Assembly: GCA_002304845.1 (NCBI GenBank)
Contig: DBPM01000017.1
Location: forward strand, 1,198 to 29,141
Length of the DNA: 27,944 nt
From: Candidatus Shapirobacteria bacterium UBA1420
Lineage (GTDB): Bacteria; Patescibacteriota; Microgenomatia; UBA12405
Reading direction: 5' to 3'
Within the stretch, counting starts at the first letter, position 1. Each line of letters begins with the position of its first letter. Below, one piece after another: positions 1-7,549 of this stretch. Position numbers and translations under genes: made by a program. Under the pieces are notes generated by a model, which was given only the letters and a program-made list of their open reading frames with translations, made no database searches and was not told where the DNA came from.

Positions 1-2
1 AT

Positions 3-80
3 TTTGTGGCCCGATTGGATATCAATGAATGGCAAGGTCACTCCTTTCCCCAGCTTATTATTCAAACTATTTTGAAGTAA
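3..80 (+). CDS. recJ: C-terminal end of a RecJ-like single-strand DNA exonuclease (partial)
   Basis: An open frame enters from the left edge and stops at TAA (78-80), leaving 25 residues. The visible tail has RLDINEWQGHSFPQLII, which resembles the last strand region of RecJ-family 5'-3' exonucleases, where an R-L-D-(I/V)-N-x-(F/W)-x-G...QLII pattern closes the protein. The stop is 8 nt before aspS. The identification rests on this short tail only; the catalytic DHH domains lie outside the window. Confidence 0.55.
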   Translation, partial: FVARLDINEWQGHSFPQLIIQTILK

Positions 81-83
81 AAT
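78..83 (+). promoter_or_regulatory. Putative -10 box of aspS (leaderless)
   Basis: TAAAAT lies 5 nt before the aspS ATG and overlaps the stop codon of the upstream gene. There is no Shine-Dalgarno sequence. The position fits the -10/ATG spacing seen at other gene heads here. No clear -35 box is visible. Confidence 0.4.
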
Positions 84-88
84 AGGCT

Positions 89-1846
89 ATGGCTAGAATT
101 TTAATTTCAGAAACTTCTCAACATATTAATCAAAAAGTATTAATTGCCGGTTGGGTTCACAATGTTCGTGACCATGGTCAACTTACCTTTTTAGATTTAC
201 GTGACAGTAGTGGTTTGCTTCAGATTGTTATTAATGATCAATCTTCAGCTGATCTTAAAGAGATTGTTAAAAAAATTGGCAAAGAGTGGGTGCTGGAAAT
301 TGAAGGTACGGTTTTAAAAAGAGATCCTCAAACCATTAACCAAGATTTAATCACCGGAGAGATTGAAGTTTCTCCTCAAACCATTAATATACTGTCCGAA
401 TCACTGACTCCCCCCTTTCCTCTAGACAGTGACGGCAGTGAACTTGATGAAGCATTACGTCTCAAATATCGATATCTCGATATTCGTCGTCCTCGACTGC
501 AAAACATTATTGAAAAGAAACATAAATTTATTTTGGCTATCAGAAACTGGCTTGATCAACAAGGTTTTACTGAAGTCATTACCCCTTTACTCACCTCTAC
601 CTCTCCCGAAGGCGCTCGTGACTTCTTGGTTCCTTCTCGAATTCATCAAGGCAAATTTTTTGTTTTACCTCAGGCTCCGCAACAATTCAAACAATTGTTA
701 ATGGTCGGCGGTATCAATAAATATTTTCAAATCGCTCCTTGTGCCCGTGATGAAGATCCCCGAGCTGATCGACATGCTGGTATCTTTTATCAGATCGATA
801 TCGAAATTGCTTTTCCCACGATTGAAGAGATTTTTACTACCGCCGAACAACTCATGAAAGACACCTATCAAACTGTCGCTCCCCAAAAACATATTCCTCA
901 TCTGCCCTTTCCCAGAATTTCCTATCAGGATGCTTTAAATAAATACGGTAGTGACAAACCGGATTTACGTTTTGCCTTGGAACTGGTTGATTTTACTCAG
1001 ATCTTAAAAAACCAAAGTGAATTCAATATTTTTAATCAATCAGCAGTTATCAAAGGTATTATCGTGCCTCAGGGCGCTGCCTTTAGTAAATCCCAAATTG
1101 AGGCATTGGAGGAGACTGCTAAAAGCAAAGGTGCCCAGGGTTTGGCCTATACTAGAGTTAAAAATAAATTGTTGGATAGTGGTATTGCTCGTTTTCTCTC
1201 AGAAACTTTACAAAAAAAACTTATTCAAGAAATGTCTCTCAAGGAAGGGGATTTACTTCTCTTTGTGGCTGACCAGCTTTCGGTGGCCAATAAAAGTTTA
1301 GGTCAAGTCCGTAACCTTTTGGGTGACATGCTCAAATTAAAAGATAAAAATGAACTCTATTTTTGTTGGGTTACCGGTTTTCCTTTTTATGAAATTAATG
1401 ACGAGGGTAAACTTGATTTTGGTCACAATCCTTTTTCCATGCCCAAAGGCGGTCGTCAAGCTCTTGATTCTCAAGATCCTCTTTCTATTGAATCTTATCA
1501 ATATGATTTAGTCTTGAATGGTTATGAATTGGCCTCAGGTTCCATTAGAAATCATGAACCGGAAACTTTGGTCAAAGCATTTGAAATTCTTGGTTATAGT
1601 CAGGATATGGTTATCAAAAAATTTGGGGCCATGTATACCGCTTTTCAATACGGCGCTCCTCCTCATGGAGGTTGGGCTATCGGTCTTGATCGCTTGTTAA
1701 TGCTTTTATTGGATGAGGACAATATTCGGGATGTTTACGCCTTTCCTTTAAGCAGTAACGGAGTTGATTTAATGATGGGTGCCCCCAGTGTGGTTGATAA
1801 GACTCAACTCGATGATGTTGGTCTCAGTCTTAAAAAATCATCATGA
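89..1846 (+). CDS. aspS: Aspartyl-tRNA synthetase (bacterial type, probably non-discriminating)
   Basis: A 585-aa class II synthetase that charges tRNA-Asp with aspartate. An N-terminal OB-fold anticodon domain (about 1-105, GWVHNVRDHG at 21-30) is followed by RYLDIRR (128-134), motif 2 (about 219-241), an inserted GAD domain (roughly 285-420) and motif 3 (GLDRLLMLLLDEDNIRDV) near the C-terminus. The GAD insertion and length mark the bacterial form. His29 sits where E. coli has Leu30; His there is known from AspRSs that also charge tRNA-Asn, so non-discrimination is inferred. Motif 2 reads ARDEDPRADRHAGIFYQIDIE: the usual PEF after ADRQ is replaced and one residue longer. The stop overlaps the next gene by 4 nt (ATGA). 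Confidence 0.95.
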   Translation: MARILISETSQHINQKVLIAGWVHNVRDHGQLTFLDLRDSSGLLQIVINDQSSADLKEIVKKIGKEWVLEIEGTVLKRDPQTINQDLITGEIEVSPQTINILSESLTPPFPLDSDGSELDEALRLKYRYLDIRRPRLQNIIEKKHKFILAIRNWLDQQGFTEVITPLLTSTSPEGARDFLVPSRIHQGKFFVLPQAPQQFKQLLMVGGINKYFQIAPCARDEDPRADRHAGIFYQIDIEIAFPTIEEIFTTAEQLMKDTYQTVAPQKHIPHLPFPRISYQDALNKYGSDKPDLRFALELVDFTQILKNQSEFNIFNQSAVIKGIIVPQGAAFSKSQIEALEETAKSKGAQGLAYTRVKNKLLDSGIARFLSETLQKKLIQEMSLKEGDLLLFVADQLSVANKSLGQVRNLLGDMLKLKDKNELYFCWVTGFPFYEINDEGKLDFGHNPFSMPKGGRQALDSQDPLSIESYQYDLVLNGYELASGSIRNHEPETLVKAFEILGYSQDMVIKKFGAMYTAFQYGAPPHGGWAIGLDRLLMLLLDEDNIRDVYAFPLSSNGVDLMMGAPSVVDKTQLDDVGLSLKKSS

Positions 1847-2742
1847 TTCTCAAAATCTTTAAAAATCCTCATTTTTATTTAGGCTTATTTTTGGCGGTTA
1901 TTATTCTGCTTTTACTCTGGCCTTCCGGTTATAAATTTTCCCCTAAATCCATTGCTTTTAATTTCGAGCATCCTCCCCAACCGGTTGTTCTCAAAGCTCC
2001 TCGTCCTCAACTAAGTACCAATACTTATATTTTAGTTGATGTGGCCACCAACAAAATTCTCATTGCTGCCAATGAACATCAGCGTATTTATCCAGCTTCT
2101 ACCACTAAATTAGCTACCGCTTTAACTGCTCTTAACACTTACCCTTTGGATGAGATTGTCACTGTGACTCAATCTTATCAAGAAGGTAAAATTATGAACC
2201 TTCATCCCGGTGACAAAGTTACTGTCAAAACTCTTATTTCTGGACTCTTAATTCATTCTGCCAATGATGCTGCTTTTACTCTGGCTTCTCATTATTCTCA
2301 AGGCTATCAAGCTTTTGTTAATTATATGAATGAACTCACTAAAAAATACGGTCTTAAAAACACTCATTTTACCAATCCTGATGGTATTCATGATTCTTCT
2401 CATTATTCAACAGTCTACGATTTAGCACAATTAGGTCGTTTGGCGGCTCAAAATGATACTATTAGGCAAATTGTCAAAACCACAAAAATCACCCTTACCG
2501 ACACTACCCGTAGTGTTAGTTACCCAATAACTACCACCAATGAGCTCTTAGGGGTTATTCCAGAGGTGGAAGGTTTTAAAACCGGTTGGACTCCTGAAGG
2601 TGGTTCCAGTTTTATCGGTCTTTTAAATCTCGATGGTCATTATCTGATTTCGGTCATTGCTCAAAGTCAGGATAGGTTTGCTGATACAAAACTACTCTTA
2701 GATTGGGCTAAAAACAATCTTACTTGGCGTAACTATCGCTGA
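1843..2742 (+). CDS. dacA: D-alanyl-D-alanine carboxypeptidase (penicillin-binding protein 5/6 family, peptidase S11)
   Basis: A 299-aa membrane-anchored serine peptidase that trims the terminal D-Ala of peptidoglycan stem peptides outside the membrane. One N-terminal hydrophobic helix (about residues 10-26) acts as signal or anchor. All three S11 motifs are visible: SxxK as S86-T-T-K89, SxN as S139-A-N141, and KTG as K246-T-G248. It lacks the long C-terminal beta domain and amphipathic tail of E. coli PBP5, so it is a short DacF/DacA-like form. It starts inside the aspS stop (ATGA overlap), so the two are probably co-transcribed. Its 3' end overlaps the convergent downstream gene by 23 nt. 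Confidence 0.9.
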   Translation: MILKIFKNPHFYLGLFLAVIILLLLWPSGYKFSPKSIAFNFEHPPQPVVLKAPRPQLSTNTYILVDVATNKILIAANEHQRIYPASTTKLATALTALNTYPLDEIVTVTQSYQEGKIMNLHPGDKVTVKTLISGLLIHSANDAAFTLASHYSQGYQAFVNYMNELTKKYGLKNTHFTNPDGIHDSSHYSTVYDLAQLGRLAAQNDTIRQIVKTTKITLTDTTRSVSYPITTTNELLGVIPEVEGFKTGWTPEGGSSFIGLLNLDGHYLISVIAQSQDRFADTKLLLDWAKNNLTWRNYR

Positions 2743-3772
2743 CCGCTGATACATAACCGACAAAATTGTTTTTATTGTCCCCTTCAAAAACATACACTGG
2801 CTGCAAAAATTGCGTCAACGTTACCGGTTCAAAATAAGCCAAGTAAACTTTTCTGATAACTATATCTTGACCATTACCGTCACTGGCTGGCCAATAATTA
2901 CCGGCTTTTAGCTCTTCAAAGGCCTGTTGTACAGTTTTTATCGGATAAGTTGAGGCCGAATTTTCGGCAGTATCTATTTCCACATGTTTATAATTTACTT
3001 CCACAATTTTTTTACTGTTGACAGTTGATCCAGACACCAGAACTGATACCGGTGACTCTTGAGGGTTAGTACTAACAATAGTGATTCCATCAGCCAGTTT
3101 TTCTCTGAAAAAATCTACTCTCACTATATTGGCTTCTGATAACCCTTCAACTCTTTGTAAGCCATTGTAATTAATTTTCCAAAAACTGACTTCTTGAGTC
3201 CCGTTTTCCAAATCGGGACTTAATTTCTCAGCTTTTTGCAAAAAAGCTTTAGCCTGACTGATCGCTTCTTCACGGCTGGGCATTTTTTCCGGATTTTGTA
3301 AAAGTTGATCGGTTAAATAAGGGTAACTCATCTTAAAACTGCTCTCCAAAACATTCATTTCCAAGCTCCGACTTTGAGTATTATCAGTAAATCGATACAC
3401 CCCAGTCGAAATTTGCTGTGCTTCATTAGTAAAATCCATTAGAGCCGCGGTTCTTTTACCAAATTCCAAGGCCATTACCGGACTTTTAGGTCTATAAATT
3501 ACGTAAACATTAGCTTGATCTTTAAATACCGGAAACTCGTCATTGGGTAATTCAGCTACAAAATTCTTTTTCTGGAACTCTTTTTGAGGGAAGACAATTT
3601 TATCTAATACTCCAAAACGGACTGTGGGGGCCATATAAGGAGGGTGAGCTTTTTGGTAGGCCTTAATGGCCGCCCCAATCCCTACCCATAACAGTAAAAA
3701 TACTCCCATTCCTAAACTTCCGAACTTAATTATTTTTCTACTGGCATATGCCACTTCAGTCAAAGACGACAT
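2720..3772 (-). CDS. Membrane-anchored extracytoplasmic protein of unknown function
   Basis: A 350-aa protein with one N-terminal transmembrane segment (about residues 16-36) and a long, mixed, presumably external region. There is no catalytic motif I recognise. The C-terminal part (AFEELKAGNYW ... VYLAYFEP ... LQPVYVFEG) vaguely recalls PepSY/YycI-like folds of envelope signalling proteins, but this is only an impression. It is read toward dacA, with a 23-nt tail-to-tail overlap, and starts divergently 38 nt from gltX. Its neighbour makes a cell-wall role plausible but unproven. Confidence 0.75.
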   Translation of the reverse strand: MSSLTEVAYASRKIIKFGSLGMGVFLLLWVGIGAAIKAYQKAHPPYMAPTVRFGVLDKIVFPQKEFQKKNFVAELPNDEFPVFKDQANVYVIYRPKSPVMALEFGKRTAALMDFTNEAQQISTGVYRFTDNTQSRSLEMNVLESSFKMSYPYLTDQLLQNPEKMPSREEAISQAKAFLQKAEKLSPDLENGTQEVSFWKINYNGLQRVEGLSEANIVRVDFFREKLADGITIVSTNPQESPVSVLVSGSTVNSKKIVEVNYKHVEIDTAENSASTYPIKTVQQAFEELKAGNYWPASDGNGQDIVIRKVYLAYFEPVTLTQFLQPVYVFEGDNKNNFVGYVSAVSDSYAK

Positions 3773-3777
3773 AAAAC

Positions 3778-3783
3778 ATTCTA
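3778..3783 (-). promoter_or_regulatory. Putative -10 box of the 350-aa membrane protein gene
   Basis: On the minus strand TAGAAT lies 5 nt before the ATG. It shares a 38-nt divergent spacer with the gltX promoter. No ribosome binding site fits between box and start. Confidence 0.4.
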
Positions 3784-3798
3784 CCTTATTTTAGATGT

Positions 3799-3804
3799 TA
3801 AAAT
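3799..3804 (+). promoter_or_regulatory. Putative -10 box of gltX (leaderless)
   Basis: TAAAAT lies 6 nt before the gltX ATG inside the 38-nt divergent spacer. No Shine-Dalgarno sequence is present. Confidence 0.4.
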
Positions 3805-3810
3805 AATGCC

Positions 3811-5235
3811 ATGTCATCCTTGCCTGCACGTACTCGAATTGCGCCTTCACCTACTGGTGAATACCATATTGGTCATATGCGCACCTGTTTATATAATTAT
3901 GCTCTGGCTCGTCAAAGTGGTGGTCAATTTATTATTCGTATTGAAGATACCGATCAAAAACGTTTAGTTGTTGGTGCCCAAGATCGAATTTTAAAAGTCA
4001 TTAAAAATTACGGTTTATCTTGGGATGAAGGTCCAGACATTGGTGGTCCCTATGCTCCCTACGTTCAAACTCAACGACTTGATATCTACCAAAAATATAT
4101 TAAAAAACTTCTTGATCAAGGTCTGGCTTATTATTGTTTTTGTAGTCAAGAGCGTCTTGATCATATCCGTGATCAACAGAAAAAATTAAAACAAATTCCT
4201 AAATATGATCGTCATTGTTTAAAATTAACTCCTCAAGAAATCAAACAAAAAATTGATAGCGGTCAACCCTATGTTATTCGAATGAAAATGCCCGACAATG
4301 AGACCATTCGTTTTACTGATTCCATTCGTGGTCAAATTTCTTTTAACACCCGAGATTTGGATGACCAAGTTCTAATTAAATCTAATGGTATTCCTACCTA
4401 TCATTTTGCTGCCGTGGTTGATGATATCTTGATGAAAGTCACCCACGTTTTGCGTGGTGAAGAATGGATTTCCTCAACTCCTAAACAGATTCTTCTATAC
4501 AAATATTTAGACGCTCCTTTACCACAATTTGTCCACTTGACCGTTATTTTGGATCCACGTGGTGGCAAAATGAGTAAACGGAGTGGTTCCGTCGCTGCCC
4601 AAGCCTTTTTAGATGAGGGTTATTTGCCGGAAGCTATGCTAAATTTTCTTATGCTTCTCGGTTGGAATCCCGGTACCGACCAAGAATTATTTACCTTGGA
4701 TGAATTTGTGAAGGAATTTTCTATTGATCATCTTCACAAAAAATCACCGGTCTTTGATCGTAAAAAATTAGATTACTTTAACGGTCTTTACATTCGTCAA
4801 AAAAGTGACAAAGAACTTTTTCCTTACTTTCAAAAATTTTTACCCCATGCCAGTGACGAACAAATTAAAATTTTAATTCCGGTTTTAAAAGAACGTTTAG
4901 TTAAATTTGGTGATCTGCCCCAAACTCTCAATTTTTTATTTAATGACGTAGATTATGATTCGGAACTACTTCTCAAAAAGGGGACTAGGCCTGAAATCGC
5001 TATCGATATGCTCGAAAAAACTAAAACATTATTTACTGACAATTTCTCCGATTTACAGGCTAGATTAATGAATTTAATTCAAGCAAACAATTGGAATGTC
5101 GGTGAATATTTTATGGTTCTCCGAGTGGCTATTTGTGGCTCTGCTTTTACCCCGCCCATTGTCGACATTCTCCCCGCCCTCGGCTTCGACAAAACCCTCC
5201 ACAAACTGGACATCGCCCTTGACAAATTAAAGTAA
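3811..5235 (+). CDS. gltX: Glutamyl-tRNA synthetase
   Basis: A 474-aa class I synthetase. Signatures: APSPTGEYHIGH (HIGH at H19-H22), GGKMSKR (K253-R257), and a probable zinc site C109-x-C111 ... Y132-x3-C136, matching the CxC...YxxxC pattern of E. coli-type GluRS. The C-terminal alpha-helical anticodon domain follows. The window contains tRNA-Gln with a U1-A72 pair but no GlnRS, so this enzyme may also glutamylate tRNA-Gln for later amidation by GatCAB; that is inference, and GatCAB is not in the window. The reading frame ends in a 12-bp palindrome shared with the next gene's start region. Confidence 0.95.
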   Translation: MSSLPARTRIAPSPTGEYHIGHMRTCLYNYALARQSGGQFIIRIEDTDQKRLVVGAQDRILKVIKNYGLSWDEGPDIGGPYAPYVQTQRLDIYQKYIKKLLDQGLAYYCFCSQERLDHIRDQQKKLKQIPKYDRHCLKLTPQEIKQKIDSGQPYVIRMKMPDNETIRFTDSIRGQISFNTRDLDDQVLIKSNGIPTYHFAAVVDDILMKVTHVLRGEEWISSTPKQILLYKYLDAPLPQFVHLTVILDPRGGKMSKRSGSVAAQAFLDEGYLPEAMLNFLMLLGWNPGTDQELFTLDEFVKEFSIDHLHKKSPVFDRKKLDYFNGLYIRQKSDKELFPYFQKFLPHASDEQIKILIPVLKERLVKFGDLPQTLNFLFNDVDYDSELLLKKGTRPEIAIDMLEKTKTLFTDNFSDLQARLMNLIQANNWNVGEYFMVLRVAICGSAFTPPIVDILPALGFDKTLHKLDIALDKLK

Positions 5236-5253
5236 TTTTTATTACTTTAATTT
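5224..5253. other. 12-bp perfect inverted repeat at the gltX end
   Basis: AAATTAAAGTAA (5224-5235) and its exact reverse complement (5242-5253) are separated by 6 nt. The left arm includes the gltX stop. The right arm carries a TACTTT -10-like box 6 nt before the GTG of the next gene. It is almost pure A/T, so it would be a weak hairpin; it could be a weak terminator or a protein-binding palindrome. Confidence 0.4.
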
Positions 5254-5254
5254 A

Positions 5255-6592
5255 GTGAGTCTGATTATTTTTATACTTTGTTTATTTTTTCCCTCTAAAA
5301 TTTTAGCGGCCACTACGGTGTCTATTTTGAATTTTCCTGCCGAGGTTTTGGTCGGCGAAACTTTTCCCATTACCTTCAATGTTACTGCCTCTGACATTGG
5401 TACTACTTTTCACTATAAGGCCGTGTCCAACAATAGTGATATTTCCATTTTCCCTGCTTGTGCCAATCGCTATGATGACTGTCAAAATTTAATTATTGGT
5501 GAAAATTTTTTAGCTACAGCTTCTGCTTATCTTAAAATCAATCAAGCTCAACCCCAAAATTCTATTAAAATTCGTATCGCTAATCACTTTAAGCACCAGC
5601 AAAGCTTTGACAGTAATCCAGTAGACATTATTTCCTTAGCTCTACCCAGTATCTCACCTACACCTGAAATTTCCATAATTCCAACCCCAACTCTTTTTGA
5701 ATCCCAATATCCTTATATCACTGAAATTATGCCCAATCCTGAAGATGGCTCGGAATGGGTCGAATTTTATAACCCCCATGAGCAAAATATCCCCTTAAAA
5801 AATCTTTGTATTTTTGATTCATCTCAGAACAAGAAATGCCTGTCAGTCGATATCGATCTGGCTTCGCATCAATATTATCAATTTACCTTTTCAGGTTCTT
5901 TTCTCAATAATTCCGGTGATTCTGTTCATTTTAATCAAGAGACCATCAGTTACTCCAAAGCGCCTAAAAATCTCTCCTATTCATTCCAAAGTGATGGTAA
6001 CTGGTGTTTTGCCCCACCCAGTCCCGGTTTTGGGAATTTTAGTTGTCAAGATTTGTCTGTTGAGTCGTCAGAATTACATCCTGTAGATATTATTTTTATC
6101 CCCGATAAAATCAGAGCCGGGGAGGATTTTAATATTACTTTAAGTCTCAGGTCTGCCGATCTTTATTCTATTCGTCTGGTGCATCCTTTTTCTTCTCCTT
6201 ATTTTGCTTTTAATAATTATCAAAATGATTTTGCTACCGTTAATTTATCTTTATCAGCTTCTCAAAAACTACCCGAGGGTAAATACCCCCTTCTTTTTCA
6301 TCTTAAAAAAGCTGGTTCTAACAAAATTTATGATTATCAGCAGGGGACTTTAGAAGTTTTACCTTTTATTAAAAAAGCTAAAAGTAAAAAAACTACTACC
6401 ACCAAAACTAAATCAGCTCCACTGTGCCCTATCTCCACTCCCGCGGTTTTAGGTACACAGTCGGCTATTGCCAGACAAGCTGTCTTTACTCCCAGTTCAC
6501 CGGATTTCAACACCTTCTCCTGGCTGTTTTTAGCCACAGGTAGTATCCTATTTCTATCACCGATTCTATTTCCAAAACTCTACTCCGATTAA
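5255..6592 (+). CDS. Secreted, C-terminally anchored lamin-tail-domain protein
   Basis: A 445-aa surface protein. GTG start: the N-terminus is directly a signal peptide (hydrophobic core residues 2-18, ILAA cleavage area). A beta-rich Ig-like part follows (about 20-130), then a Ser/Thr/Pro-rich linker, then a lamin-tail-like (LTD) domain: YITEIMPNPEDGSEWVEFYN ... CFAPPSPGFGNFSC (about 150-270). A second beta domain, a Lys/Thr-rich stretch and a C-terminal hydrophobic helix (about 420-440) complete it. LTDs are common in secreted bacterial proteins and nucleases; no nuclease domain is seen. It heads the run of envelope genes. A PAVLGTQS sequence precedes the C-terminal helix. Confidence 0.8.
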   Translation: MSLIIFILCLFFPSKILAATTVSILNFPAEVLVGETFPITFNVTASDIGTTFHYKAVSNNSDISIFPACANRYDDCQNLIIGENFLATASAYLKINQAQPQNSIKIRIANHFKHQQSFDSNPVDIISLALPSISPTPEISIIPTPTLFESQYPYITEIMPNPEDGSEWVEFYNPHEQNIPLKNLCIFDSSQNKKCLSVDIDLASHQYYQFTFSGSFLNNSGDSVHFNQETISYSKAPKNLSYSFQSDGNWCFAPPSPGFGNFSCQDLSVESSELHPVDIIFIPDKIRAGEDFNITLSLRSADLYSIRLVHPFSSPYFAFNNYQNDFATVNLSLSASQKLPEGKYPLLFHLKKAGSNKIYDYQQGTLEVLPFIKKAKSKKTTTTKTKSAPLCPISTPAVLGTQSAIARQAVFTPSSPDFNTFSWLFLATGSILFLSPILFPKLYSD

Positions 6593-6609
6593 TTCCTGCC
6601 CTCATTTGG

Positions 6610-6921
6610 ATGGGAATCATTTTTTATTTCTCCGGTCTGCCTACTACTGGTATCACTCCCCAAATTCTGCCTCGTTTTCTTTTCTTTAAACTATTGCATT
6701 TAGGGGAATATATTATTTTAGCTTTCCTGCTTTTTTATGCCTTTTTCGATCTCAAGCTTAGTTTTATTTGGGCCTATCTTTTTGCTCTCAGTGATGAGTT
6801 TCATCAAAGCTTTATTCCCGGACGTACCGGTAAATTTACCGACACTCTCTTTGATTTAAGCGGTATTTTATTAGGACTTTTATTGGCCACCTTCTTCATT
6901 CGTCAATCACCCAAACGCTAA
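6610..6921 (+). CDS. VanZ-like family membrane protein
   Basis: A 103-aa multi-helix membrane protein with the VanZ signature: ALSDEFHQSFIPGRTGKFTDTLFDLSGILLG (about 55-88), matching the family's DExHQ...R....D...N..G pattern. VanZ-like proteins are small and of unclear function; the founder contributes to teicoplanin resistance. The frame is open upstream of the first ATG back to TAG at 6541, and those codons read LLRLIPALIW. This would complete the first transmembrane helix usual at the N-terminus of the family, so the true start may be a non-AUG codon overlapping the previous gene. The annotated ATG is the conservative choice. Confidence 0.75.
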   Translation: MGIIFYFSGLPTTGITPQILPRFLFFKLLHLGEYIILAFLLFYAFFDLKLSFIWAYLFALSDEFHQSFIPGRTGKFTDTLFDLSGILLGLLLATFFIRQSPKR

Positions 6922-6994
6922 TTTGCCTCTTGCATCTTTTAAAATATTAGTATTATTATTTACTTTATATTTGTTATTTTTATTTCTAATTAAA

Positions 6995-7549
6995 ATGAAA
7001 AAAATTTTTATACTCCTATCAGTCTTAGTAGTTATCGTCTTTGCTACCAAATCAGCCAGAGCTTTATTTAGTTCTCAAGCTAAAACCGCTTCCTTGACCT
7101 TTACTACCGGCAACGCCGATTTACAAATCAGTGCCGATTCTCAAAATTGGAGTAATACTCTCGCTGTTGCCTCTAATCATAACAATATGAGTTCAGGTTA
7201 CAGTAGTAGCCAAGATTTTTATTTAAAAAACAACAGTCTTTCTCCGATTTCTTTGAAAATCAGTGTCCGTTTGGAAGATTTTTCTCCCACTGAAAATGCC
7301 CCTGCTTGGCCCATTATTGGTGATAAAATTCACATTACTTTTCAAAAATTAATTGGTACTCAATGGACCGATGTCGCTACTGCCAATCTAAAAGATTGGC
7401 GTGACTCTACTCAGGACATTGACACTTTGTCTCAAAATACTGCTTCTCAGTATCGTTTTCAGGTCACTCTCGACGATGTTGATAATACTCATGCCGGACA
7501 GTCTTTATCCAATCTCTCCTTTAAATTTACCGGTCTCCAGTCTCCGTGA
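6995..7549 (+). CDS. TasA/camelysin-like secreted protein
   Basis: A 184-aa protein starting at MKKIFILLSVLVVIVF: a short positive stretch, a hydrophobic core and SARA before LFSSQAKTASLTFTTGNADLQIS. That sequence resembles the beginning of TasA/CalY (camelysin) family proteins, which form matrix fibres or surface layers and are usually cleaved by a SipW-type signal peptidase. The rest is beta-rich (NNSLSPISLKISV, WTDVATANLKDW). A longer frame from TTG at 6923 adds 24 very hydrophobic residues and is less likely. The end overlaps the next gene by 4 nt (GTGA). No SipW-like peptidase is visible nearby. Confidence 0.6.
   Translation: MKKIFILLSVLVVIVFATKSARALFSSQAKTASLTFTTGNADLQISADSQNWSNTLAVASNHNNMSSGYSSSQDFYLKNNSLSPISLKISVRLEDFSPTENAPAWPIIGDKIHITFQKLIGTQWTDVATANLKDWRDSTQDIDTLSQNTASQYRFQVTLDDVDNTHAGQSLSNLSFKFTGLQSP

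Noticed and set aside
429..701. Small overlapping frames within aspS, lon, manB and others
   Set aside because: They lie in alternative frames of well-supported genes and show no recognisable domain or start signal of their own.
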